Assembly: GCF_021533195.1 (NCBI RefSeq)
Contig: NZ_JAJNKB010000001.1
Location: forward strand, 930,001-994,000
Source: Portibacter marinus
GTDB lineage: Bacteria > Bacteroidota > Bacteroidia > Chitinophagales > Saprospiraceae
Direction: 5' to 3'
Length of the DNA: 64,000 bases
Positions within the stretch are counted from its first letter, which is position 1. Every line of letters begins with the position of its first letter. This document shows, piece after piece, positions 37,503 through 43,879 of this stretch. A program made the position numbers and the translations under genes. The notes below the pieces were generated by a model. The model did not search any database. It was not told the DNA's origin and saw only the letters and a program-made list of their open reading frames with translations.

Positions 37503-38086
37503 CTGTAATGACCTTGTAGTTTATAATTATCTTATCCACCGGTTTTGGGATGTTCGGTTGAATTAAATTATACGGTCATCGGAAATTGGGAATCGGTCAC
37601 AGAAGTGCCATTGCACCAATGTGTGTCTTATTTTTAGTGAAGGGTGTCGATCGTGAACTCGTGACATCTTTAGCTTTTGGGAAGCATAAAACAGTCGCAT
37701 GGCACACTTTAACGCTATGTAGAAGAAAGGCCAAATCATGAGAATAGGGTTTTGTAGTTTTCTTATTCTTCCATTAGTCCTTCTTTATCTGTAAACCTCA
37801 ATGAGGTTTTTGCTTTTCACGTCAACATAAAAGCTGAAACGCGCATGTAGAGGGCCTTTCAATTCGATCTTAGAAAATTCCTCACACAAATATATAATAA
37901 AATCGTAATATGTATAATATTTAACATAAATATTTTAGATATATAACTTTTATCACATATGAACATGTGATATTCAGTTAATGATTTAATACTGTCCTGA
38001 TTCGAAGGCATGCAAGTTGACAAGCAATTATTTTTATCTTTAACCTTCTAAATGAGGATCGTTCAAATCCTGTAAATGACTATTCA
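37503..38086. other. Intergenic region, 584 bp, between the giant gene and the VTC gene
   Basis: No ORF of note. It must hold two divergent promoters, but no clean TAnnTTTG is present. A hairpin AAACCTC-AAT-GAGGTTT (37793-37809) followed on the plus strand by TTTGCTTTT looks like a terminator without a visible gene before it, so a short plus-strand RNA from the 37.55-37.8 kb stretch is possible. The right third is very AT-rich and contains the palindrome listed at 37951-37972. Confidence 0.5.
37951..37972. promoter_or_regulatory. Palindrome, possible operator upstream of VTC/DUF4956
   Basis: TATCACAT (37951-37958) and ATGTGATA (37965-37972) form an 8-bp perfect inverted repeat with a 6-base spacer, 115 bp before the VTC gene. 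The arms hold TCACA and TGTGA, which are the half-sites of Crp/Fnr-type operators but in the opposite order, so a Crp-type site is not claimed. Confidence 0.3.
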
Positions 38087-38827
38087 ATGTTGACTGAAAT
38101 TCTTCGAGATTTTGAAAGCATCTCACTGGCAGAAATAGCTAAAGTTGCGCTGCTCAAGAGAGTCGATACCAAGTTTGTACTTAATCAAAACATCTTGAAC
38201 GACATTGTAAAGGATTGGAAGCAGCATTTCAGTGTGTTGGAGATCAATAATAAAGTTATTTTTCAATACAAAACACATTATTTCGATACCCCAGATCATC
38301 AATTTTATTTCGATCATCAAAGAGGAAAAATCAGAAGATCGAAAGTTAGAATAAGAGAATATCTCGATAGTAATCAAGCCTATTTCGAGATAAAATCTAA
38401 AAACATGAAGCGTCAAACGGATAAGAAAAGAATGCTTTTACCTCGAAATGTAACAGATGCGTCTAGACTGACAAAGGAATTTCTAGAAAAGAATTCGTTT
38501 GAAGTTCCTGATTTACAAGCCTCCATTAATAATCAATTTAAGAGATTTACTTTGGTCAATAGAACTGAAGAAGAGAGACTTACCATAGATTTTGACATTC
38601 AATTCTACAATGATAAGAATAAGATTTCGTTAGAAAATATCGCTATTATTGAACTTAAACAAAAGGAATTCGACAGAACATCACTGGTCTTTGAAACCTT
38701 GAAAAAGCACAACGTAAGACCCACCGGATTCAGCAAATACTGCTATGGTTTAGCCGCGCTTAATCCCGACCTCAAGCAAAATTATCTTCTTCCGAAATTC
38801 AGATTACTGAAAAAATTAACAGCATAA
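38087..38827 (+). CDS. VTC-domain protein (polyphosphate polymerase-like)
   Basis: A 246-residue cytoplasmic protein of the VTC/CYTH tunnel-fold family. In yeast the VTC4 domain makes polyphosphate from ATP; bacterial homologues are widely annotated as polyphosphate polymerase domain proteins. The tunnel-lining basic residues appear in LLKRVDTKFVLNQ, RGKIRRSKVRIREY, FEIKSKNMKRQTDKKRM and TGFSKYCYGLA, and acidic metal residues in IIELKQKEFD. One base separates it from the DUF4956 membrane gene, a pairing that is common in bacteria, so the two probably work as a complex at the membrane. Synthetic activity is inferred from the family. Confidence 0.9.
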   Translation: MLTEILRDFESISLAEIAKVALLKRVDTKFVLNQNILNDIVKDWKQHFSVLEINNKVIFQYKTHYFDTPDHQFYFDHQRGKIRRSKVRIREYLDSNQAYFEIKSKNMKRQTDKKRMLLPRNVTDASRLTKEFLEKNSFEVPDLQASINNQFKRFTLVNRTEEERLTIDFDIQFYNDKNKISLENIAIIELKQKEFDRTSLVFETLKKHNVRPTGFSKYCYGLAALNPDLKQNYLLPKFRLLKKLTA

Positions 38828-38828
38828 C

Positions 38829-39425
38829 ATGGAGTTATTTGACATCCCACTGTACGATGATGATTTTCTGAAAATGCTTTTCAGATTTATGATCAATATG
38901 GTTTATATCACCATTATCGTTCGCATTTTTTATTTCAAGTACGCGAGGAACAAACAATTCCTATTCACATATTACATGATTGCCATCATCGTATTCTTCT
39001 TGTGTTTTACCTTAAAGAAATTCGAGTTAGACCTGGGCATGGCTCTTGGTTTATTTGCCATTTTCGGAATCATCCGGTATCGGACCAATCCAATGGAAAT
39101 CAATGACATGACCTACCTATTCATTGTTATAGGTATATCAGTGATCAATTCACTGGCCAATCAAAAAATGAGTTACGCTGAAATACTGGGCGCCAATACG
39201 TTAGTGGTAGGAGCCATAGGGGTGCTGGAAATTTTCAAATTTGTAAACCACGAAAAATCTAAAAAGGTGGTTTATGAAAAAATAGAGAATATCAAGTTAG
39301 AGAATATGGAACTGCTTAAAGCTGATTTGGAAGCTAGGACAGGCCTAACCATTAACAGAATTGAAGTGGGTAATGTTGATTTCCTCAGAGACCTGGCAGA
39401 CATTAAGATATTTTATGATGAGTAG
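38829..39425 (+). CDS. DUF4956 integral membrane protein, partner of VTC protein
   Basis: A 198-residue protein with about four membrane helices in its first 125 residues (FMINMVYITIIVRIFYF, FTYYMIAIIVFFLCFTL, GMALGLFAIFGIIRY, TYLFIVIGISVINSLA) and a cytoplasmic C-terminal domain (about 135-198). The conserved DUF4956 segment FGIIRYRTNPMEINDMTYLF is present. It follows the VTC gene by one base and is probably translated with it. In other bacteria the two are neighbours or fused, which supports a role in polyphosphate synthesis or export; its precise activity is not known. Confidence 0.92.
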   Translation: MELFDIPLYDDDFLKMLFRFMINMVYITIIVRIFYFKYARNKQFLFTYYMIAIIVFFLCFTLKKFELDLGMALGLFAIFGIIRYRTNPMEINDMTYLFIVIGISVINSLANQKMSYAEILGANTLVVGAIGVLEIFKFVNHEKSKKVVYEKIENIKLENMELLKADLEARTGLTINRIEVGNVDFLRDLADIKIFYDE

Positions 39426-39444
39426 ACTTTAGGTCTATTTCGTT

Positions 39445-39485
39445 TAAGAAAAATTCAGGCTGAAATTTATGAAAGATCAGCCTGA
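39445..39485 (-). terminator. Rho-independent terminator of the DUF2541-like gene
   Basis: On the minus strand, TCAGGCTGA (39485-39477) pairs perfectly with TCAGCCTGA (39463-39455) around a 13-base loop, and is followed by AATTTTTCTT. It begins about 10 bases after the stop codon at 39495. The plus strand has no T run, so it serves the minus-strand gene. Confidence 0.7.
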
Positions 39486-39494
39486 TGAGCTAGG

Positions 39495-39887
39495 TCAATG
39501 GAGGCCGTAGAGTTTTACAACTCCTTTTCTACGGACTTTTAGTTCGCTATTGTAATAAAAAACTACTTTACTAATGATCCTATTTTTACCATTGAGGTCA
39601 ATGGTCCTTGTTTCTCCGCCTGCCGGAATATGATTTCGAATTTCTATCGTTTCCTTATTTCCATTTCTATAGTGCACGATCACTTTTCTGAATTCGACAG
39701 GAGCTTTTTTTACCTGAAGTTTTATTTTCCTAAAACTGCCCTCTTTTGCAGTGACGACAATCTCATCTCTATCCAGCTTATAATTTACGGTTCTTTGACC
39801 CAGAAAGTCCCATCTGATATTTTGAGGAGAAAATGACATAAGGCTTGATGCCAGGAAAAAAGCGAAGATCACATTTAAAGTTTTCAT
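39495..39887 (-). CDS. Small exported beta-rich protein, DUF2541-like
   Basis: A 130-residue protein with a signal peptide (VIFAFFLASSLMSFS). The mature part begins with IRWDFLGQRTVNYKLDRDEI and continues FRKIKLQVKKAPVEFRKVIV, HIPAGGETRTIDLNGKNRII and a final VVFYYNS strand. This order of LGxRxVNxxxDRDxI, FRKxKLxV and GxxRxIDLxGxxRxI is that of small periplasmic proteins in the DUF2541 group, whose function is unknown. It is a monocistronic gene with its own terminator. The family call is from pattern only. Confidence 0.8.
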   Translation of the reverse strand: MKTLNVIFAFFLASSLMSFSPQNIRWDFLGQRTVNYKLDRDEIVVTAKEGSFRKIKLQVKKAPVEFRKVIVHYRNGNKETIEIRNHIPAGGETRTIDLNGKNRIISKVVFYYNSELKVRRKGVVKLYGLH

Positions 39888-40059
39888 TTTTATTCGATTT
39901 AGATGAATGAATGATTTATACTTAGAAGAGGTTGAATCTTAGGTACTGTACTCATCATAAGCTTATCTTAACACTTTCTTAAATGGAGCCGCTTTATTGT
40001 AGAAGCATTAGAAAGTCCGAACATTGTACAAATGCGAACTGTTTCAAAATAAAAAATAA

Positions 40060-40896
40060 ATGAGACTTGTATATTTTACACTTTTTATGCTTTGCAACGT
40101 CACCTTTATTGTTTCGCAAGACGTGGTCAGTGAGTCAGGAGGAATAAAGATCAGAGCTGCAGCAGAATTGGGATATGTCGCAGTTTTAGACCATAAAATC
40201 CAATTCGGTCAGAGTGGAACATATATTAATTATGTGAAGGAAGGTGGTCAGAGCAATTTATTTCCAGTCAGCCGCTTTTCTTTGGAATTTGACTGGAATA
40301 GAAAGAATACCATCGTTTTGCTTTATCAGCCTTTACGCATAGAAACGCAAGCGCTTCCCGAAAGAGATCTGGTCATCGATGAGTTGACCTTCCCAGCCAA
40401 TCAAGGGGTCAATTTTTTATATAATTTCCCATTCTACAGAATTAGCTATTTAAGAGAATTCATGGCCGATCATGATGGATACGATTTTGCTTTTGGTCTG
40501 ACTGTTCAAATTCGTAACGCCAATATTTCTTTCACTTCTCTGGACGGCGAGCGCTTTCGAAACAATACAGACATAGGTATTGTACCTGCATTAAAATTGA
40601 GAACAAGAAAGCATTTTACACCTAAGTTTTATGCAGCATTAGAAGCGGATGGAATCTATGCGCCGGTCAGCTATCTCAATGGTGCGGATAATGAGATCGT
40701 TGGTGCCATACTCGATGCCAGTATTCGAGGTGCCTATCAAATAGCTGAACCTGCACATTCTTTTTTAAATCTCCGTTACCTGGGAGGCGGGGCAGTTGGA
40801 ACTGACCCCGATTCTGAGGGCCCCGGAGATGGTTATGTAAGAAATTGGTTGCATTTTCTTACTGTTACTGCTGGATTTATCTATGAATTTGATTAA
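40060..40896 (+). CDS. Probable outer-membrane beta-barrel protein
   Basis: A 278-residue exported protein that I cannot name. Residues 1-20 are a signal peptide (FTLFMLCNVTFIVSQ). The mature part shows alternating polar/hydrophobic strands rich in aromatic residues (FSLEFDWNRKNTIVLLYQ, FPFYRISYLREFMADHDG, FAFGLTVQIRNANISF, FLNLRYLGGGAVG) and ends VTAGFIYEFD, which suits a barrel of 10-12 strands. No TonB plug or OmpA domain is present. Its stop is 4 bases from the end of the convergent T9SS-tail gene. Confidence 0.75.
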   Translation: MRLVYFTLFMLCNVTFIVSQDVVSESGGIKIRAAAELGYVAVLDHKIQFGQSGTYINYVKEGGQSNLFPVSRFSLEFDWNRKNTIVLLYQPLRIETQALPERDLVIDELTFPANQGVNFLYNFPFYRISYLREFMADHDGYDFAFGLTVQIRNANISFTSLDGERFRNNTDIGIVPALKLRTRKHFTPKFYAALEADGIYAPVSYLNGADNEIVGAILDASIRGAYQIAEPAHSFLNLRYLGGGAVGTDPDSEGPGDGYVRNWLHFLTVTAGFIYEFD

Positions 40897-40900
40897 GCCC

Positions 40901-41803
40901 CTAGCTTTTCACCAATCTGACAATTTGAGTTTCTCCAATTTGGTTATATGCTTTCAAGACATAGATACCACTAGGAAAATTAGATAGATTTAATATCGTT
41001 TCACCTTGCAGTTTATCCATTTTCTGAAGCAAAGCTCCTGATAAACTGAAAAGTTGTACTGTTTGGTGATCTGAAGATCCTTGTATTAAGACTTCACTAC
41101 TATTAATGAATGTAGCTGTTAACTTATCCTTGTGTCTTTTATTATTAAAAGATAACATTTTCGAGTATTCATACTCATTATTGAAATCGACCTGTTTTAA
41201 GCGGTAGAAATTCATGCCAAATGCTGGATTCCTGTGCAAGAATTCATAAGTCAATGACTCGCTAGAATTTCCATTTCCATCCACAAAAGCGATTGGATTA
41301 AAACGCTTTCCATCAATACTATGCTCAACGTAGAAACCTTCATTATTGATTTCAGTAACAGTTTCCCATTGAATTAGTGCAAATTCATCTTCTTGTACAA
41401 CTTCAATCTTTGCATATTCCACCGGTAATACAGAACCTGCGGCATTATAGTTACAGGTCAATCCTGTCTGAGCAAATTGAAAAGTACCGTTGGTCGTTCC
41501 ATTATATCCTTGACAATTACAACTGGAGCTACCTTTATCAAAGATTACTCTTCTCGTTTCACAAATTATTGTGGCATTGTAAACTCCATCTGCAGATCCA
41601 CCTGTAGAATTGGTAACTGTAATAACTTCCTGATTGGCAATAGCAGCTAAAGCTTCTTCTACAGTGTTGTAAGTTACCGATAAGCAGGAAGAGTTTTTTC
41701 TATTGACTTGCTCAGGGCAAGATTGTCCGTTCGCGACAAGGCAAACCAAGGCGGTTAGAAGTGTGACAATCGCACACCTCCTAAAAGGGTATAGGTAAGG
41801 CAT
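40901..41803 (-). CDS. Exported protein with T9SS type A sorting domain
   Basis: A 300-residue secreted protein. The ATG at 41803 is chosen because it gives a compact signal peptide (CAIVTLLTALVCLVANGQ); an in-frame start 33 bases upstream adds a polar leader. The first 110 mature residues contain several Cys (SCPEQ, SSCL, CETRR, SSCNCQ) and resemble no family I know. From about residue 115 comes a typical FnIII-like preface (VVQEDEFALIQWETVTEINN, FYVEHSIDGKRFNPI, FYRLKQVDFNNEYEYSKML) and the final 75 residues are the type A sorting domain (TVQLFSLSGALLQKM, LSNFPSGIYVLKAYNQ). It is exported by type IX secretion; its role is unknown. Confidence 0.85.
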   Translation of the reverse strand: MPYLYPFRRCAIVTLLTALVCLVANGQSCPEQVNRKNSSCLSVTYNTVEEALAAIANQEVITVTNSTGGSADGVYNATIICETRRVIFDKGSSSCNCQGYNGTTNGTFQFAQTGLTCNYNAAGSVLPVEYAKIEVVQEDEFALIQWETVTEINNEGFYVEHSIDGKRFNPIAFVDGNGNSSESLTYEFLHRNPAFGMNFYRLKQVDFNNEYEYSKMLSFNNKRHKDKLTATFINSSEVLIQGSSDHQTVQLFSLSGALLQKMDKLQGETILNLSNFPSGIYVLKAYNQIGETQIVRLVKS

Positions 41804-41931
41804 TTTATTTTTTTTAGTTTGATGACTAGACAGCAAATTGAATATATCCCCCCACTCCAGCTAAAGCGAATGGTCTGAAATGTCAGTTAGTTGCCAGAAT
41901 CTTTTATCAATAAAAATTATCATAATTTTCT

Positions 41932-41958
41932 TTGGGTAAAAATCTATTTCTATATTTG
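41932..41958 (+). promoter_or_regulatory. Promoter of tRNA-Pro
   Basis: TATATTTG (41951-41958) is an exact TAnnTTTG -7 box, with TTG at 41932-41934 (16 bases apart, shorter than usual). It ends 39 bases before the tRNA, and the following GCACCGCC is typical of stable-RNA promoters in Bacteroidota. Confidence 0.7.
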
Positions 41959-41997
41959 CACCGCCTTAGCAGTAAGGTGTGTTTTTTAATGCAATAG

Positions 41998-42072
41998 AGG
42001 GGCGTGGCGCAGTCCGGTTAGCGCACTTGGTTTGGGACCAAGGGGTCGTAGGTTCGAATCCTATCGCCCCTA
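41998..42072 (+). tRNA. trnP: tRNA-Pro (anticodon TGG)
   Basis: All arms pair: acceptor AGGGGCG / CGCCCCT (41998-42004 and 42065-42071), D-stem GCGC/GCGC, anticodon stem CTTGG/CCAAG around TTTGGGA, and T-stem GTAGG/CCTAT around TTCGAAT. The anticodon TGG reads proline codons. The discriminator is A at 42072 and CCA is not encoded. Its last three bases (CTA) begin the 46-bp repeat that recurs after the GIY-YIG gene. Confidence 0.97.
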
Positions 42073-42115
42073 CTCTATTAAGCTCATCGATACTGTTCGA
42101 TGGGCTTTTTTTATT
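42070..42115 (+). repeat. 46-bp direct repeat, copy 1 (tRNA-Pro 3' end plus terminator)
   Basis: This stretch is identical, base for base, to 42441-42486. It starts with the last three bases of the tRNA (C71, T72 and the discriminator A) and runs through the complete terminator hairpin and T run. The two copies flank the GIY-YIG gene with a 371-bp offset. Confidence 0.97.
42080..42112 (+). terminator. Terminator after tRNA-Pro
   Basis: AAGCTCATCGA pairs with TCGATGGGCTT (one T-G wobble) around TACTGT, followed by T7. It is part of the 46-bp repeat. Confidence 0.92.
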
Positions 42116-42124
42116 TTATAGAAC

Positions 42125-42358
42125 ATGTTTACCACCTATATTATTTACAGTCAAGCACTACGAAAGTACTATACGGGCTACACTTCTCAATCTGCTGAAG
42201 AAAGGCTCACATATCATAATAAAAAGCATCAAGGTTTTACATCTCGCGCCAAGGACTGGGTCGTTGTGTATTCCCAATCTTTTCCGACGAGGGCTGAAGC
42301 ACTGTTACAGGAAAGAAGAATCAAGAAAAGAGGTGCTGTTAGGTTTCTAGATCGTTGA
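42125..42358 (+). CDS. GIY-YIG family nuclease, single-domain
   Basis: A 77-residue protein that consists of one GIY-YIG domain of the UvrC/YhbQ-like small type, a magnesium-dependent single-strand or branched-DNA nuclease fold. The family motifs are seen as TYIIYS (in place of GIY) and KYYTGYTS (YIG), then ERLTYHN with the catalytic Arg, GFTSRAKDW, and the C-terminal Glu in SFPTRAEALLQERRIKKR. It starts 13 bases after the tRNA terminator and lies inside the 46-bp direct repeats, the second of which gives it a terminator. It may be a small mobile or tRNA-associated cassette. Many such genes in Bacteroidota have no known role. Confidence 0.9.
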   Translation: MFTTYIIYSQALRKYYTGYTSQSAEERLTYHNKKHQGFTSRAKDWVVVYSQSFPTRAEALLQERRIKKRGAVRFLDR

Positions 42359-42417
42359 TGTACTCCATTTTATGATCATTAAGCACAAACTGTGTATACC
42401 ATTCAAAAACCATCGCC

Positions 42418-42434
42418 TCACGCCGTTGGCGTGA
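42418..42434. repeat. Short perfect hairpin behind the GIY-YIG gene
   Basis: TCACGCC-GTT-GGCGTGA forms a 7-bp GC-rich stem with a 3-base loop, 59 bases after the GIY-YIG stop and 7 bases before the second 46-bp repeat. It has no T run, so it is not a terminator by itself; it may mark the edge of the cassette. Confidence 0.6.
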
Positions 42435-42440
42435 CAAGCT

Positions 42441-42486
42441 CTACTCTATTAAGCTCATCGATACTGTTCGATGGGCTTTTTTTATT
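42441..42486 (+). repeat. 46-bp direct repeat, copy 2
   Basis: Exact copy of 42070-42115, including the three tRNA 3'-terminal bases and the full terminator, but with no tRNA before it. The sequence immediately left of the repeat (GACAAGCT) is unlike the tRNA T-arm, so only the 46 bp are shared. Confidence 0.97.
42450..42483 (+). terminator. Second copy of the tRNA terminator, now serving the GIY-YIG gene
   Basis: The same AAGCTCATCGA / TCGATGGGCTT hairpin plus T7 as after tRNA-Pro, located 92 bases past the GIY-YIG stop and just before the convergent sulfotransferase stop. Confidence 0.9.
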
Positions 42487-42501
42487 ATTTAAAGTGAATC
42501 A

Positions 42502-43233
42502 TTAGGCATCTAAATCGTATCCAAAATTCGATGCCGTTTCTCGAACCATTGGCCAAATCATCGCCACTTCCTCTTCATTCAGGTTCTCCTTCCACCTTCC
42601 CACTCGTTTACTATGATCATCTAGTGAGTACTCAACAGAAGTTTTGGCCTCAACAAATGCTTGATTGTTTTGATCTTGCACCCTTTGGGCCCAATGCTCA
42701 ATAGTAGGATTCTCTAAATTAATATGCCTAAGTACAGCTTCGGCCCAGCTCTTTGAATTTCTGATCATGTCTTCAAAGTGTACCGTCTTGGCCACACTTT
42801 TTGCAGATTCATAAGATACGGTGTTAATATAATTCCAGTGATGGGCACATTGCATGACCAATGGTTTTGATAACCATTTCTGCCAATCTGGTGGCCTGGG
42901 ATGGTGACCCCAGTTTCTAGCTATACCTACTTTTAAGGAACAAATGGTGTCCAAAGGGTTCCTTACAATCCAAAATACCTGAACATCATGATCAAACTTA
43001 TCTAAAAACTCATCTAAAGGGAATGACAGTCCATTTTTGCCAGGATATTTCGCAGTCTCTCGCGGCACTTTTATGGCTATGTGATTGCTGATCTCTAAAT
43101 TCATAATCAAATCCATATCAGGTTCACTGTAATATTTAAATCCACCAATATCTTGAAATAATTCTCCAAAAATCGAAGTGCCGCTTCTTCCACAACCTAA
43201 AACTAAAGCATGATTTTTCCCCTGACCTTTCAT
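42502..43233 (-). CDS. Sulfotransferase-family protein
   Basis: A 243-residue cytoplasmic protein with the PAPS-binding fold. The 5'-phosphosulfate loop is LVLGCGRSGTSIFGELF (about residues 11-27), and the 3'-phosphate-binding strand is VQVFWIVRNPLDTICSLKVG (about 88-107). The C-terminal segment VGRWKENLNEEEVAMIW is typical of sulfotransferase family members that use PAPS to sulfate glycans or other small acceptors. The acceptor is unknown. It is divergent from the AhpD-like gene with only 40 bp between the starts, so their promoters overlap. Confidence 0.85.
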   Translation of the reverse strand: MKGQGKNHALVLGCGRSGTSIFGELFQDIGGFKYYSEPDMDLIMNLEISNHIAIKVPRETAKYPGKNGLSFPLDEFLDKFDHDVQVFWIVRNPLDTICSLKVGIARNWGHHPRPPDWQKWLSKPLVMQCAHHWNYINTVSYESAKSVAKTVHFEDMIRNSKSWAEAVLRHINLENPTIEHWAQRVQDQNNQAFVEAKTSVEYSLDDHSKRVGRWKENLNEEEVAMIWPMVRETASNFGYDLDA

Positions 43234-43273
43234 TTGCTTTTTTACTTTTACAACAATAAAAATAAACAGTTCA

Positions 43274-43879
43274 ATGAGAAAACCACTAGTCGATCCTATT
43301 CCGGAAACAGATTCCTCTATTGTGGAAATGGTGAAATTCTATAATGAGACATTGGGCTTTTGCCCCAACAGTATTAAAACCATGCAAAGAAGACCAAGGA
43401 TTGCTGCGGCTTTTGTAGAGATGAACAAAGCGGTGATGGAAAATAAAGGTCGAGTCACCAGTGCCTTGAAGAGATTGATCGCATACGTTAGCAGCCATGC
43501 AACAGGTTGCCAATACTGTCAGGCACATGGCATTCGTGCTGCAGAAAGGTATGGAGCTGAAAGACAGAAGATTGAGAACATCTGGTCATATAAGTCTCAT
43601 CCCGCATTTAGCGAAGCTGAAAGAGCGGCACTAGATCTCTCCATCGCTGCATCCGCAGTCCCGAATGCCGTAGATGAGGAAATAAGTGAGCGCGTGCGAA
43701 AATATTGGGATGAGGGAGAAATCGTAGAAATGATGGGTGTGATCGCATTGTTCGGATATCTAAACAGATGGAATGATTCGATGGCTACAACGATCGAGAA
43801 AGATGCTATTGCCAGTGGAGACCAATGGCTTAAGGAAAAAACCAATTGGGATGGTGGCAAACACCTTAGAGATACTTAG
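43274..43879 (+). CDS. AhpD-like / carboxymuconolactone decarboxylase family protein
   Basis: A 201-residue all-helical protein of the AhpD/CMD superfamily. The redox motif is ATGCQYCQAHGIRAAERYG (about residues 76-94), which keeps the Cys-x2-Cys-x2-His active site of alkylhydroperoxidase AhpD, with an upstream LKRLIAYVSSH helix. The peroxidase-related subgroup of this size acts as a reductant-linked thiol peroxidase; the physiological donor is not evident. Its last 14 bases overlap the end of the convergent GH20 gene. Confidence 0.88.
   Translation: MRKPLVDPIPETDSSIVEMVKFYNETLGFCPNSIKTMQRRPRIAAAFVEMNKAVMENKGRVTSALKRLIAYVSSHATGCQYCQAHGIRAAERYGAERQKIENIWSYKSHPAFSEAERAALDLSIAASAVPNAVDEEISERVRKYWDEGEIVEMMGVIALFGYLNRWNDSMATTIEKDAIASGDQWLKEKTNWDGGKHLRDT

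Noticed and set aside
37951-37972. Crp/Fnr binding site upstream of the VTC gene
   Set aside because: The half-sites TCACA and TGTGA are in reversed order compared with the TGTGA-N6-TCACA consensus, so only a generic palindrome is reported.
41979-42350. A 123-codon plus-strand ORF
   Set aside because: It runs through tRNA-Pro and its terminator and overlaps the GIY-YIG gene in another frame; its translation has no family features.
42070-42486. Integrated phage or ICE with att sites at tRNA-Pro
   Set aside because: The interval is only 371 bp and has no integrase; it is too small for a classic element, so it is described as a GIY-YIG cassette or duplication.
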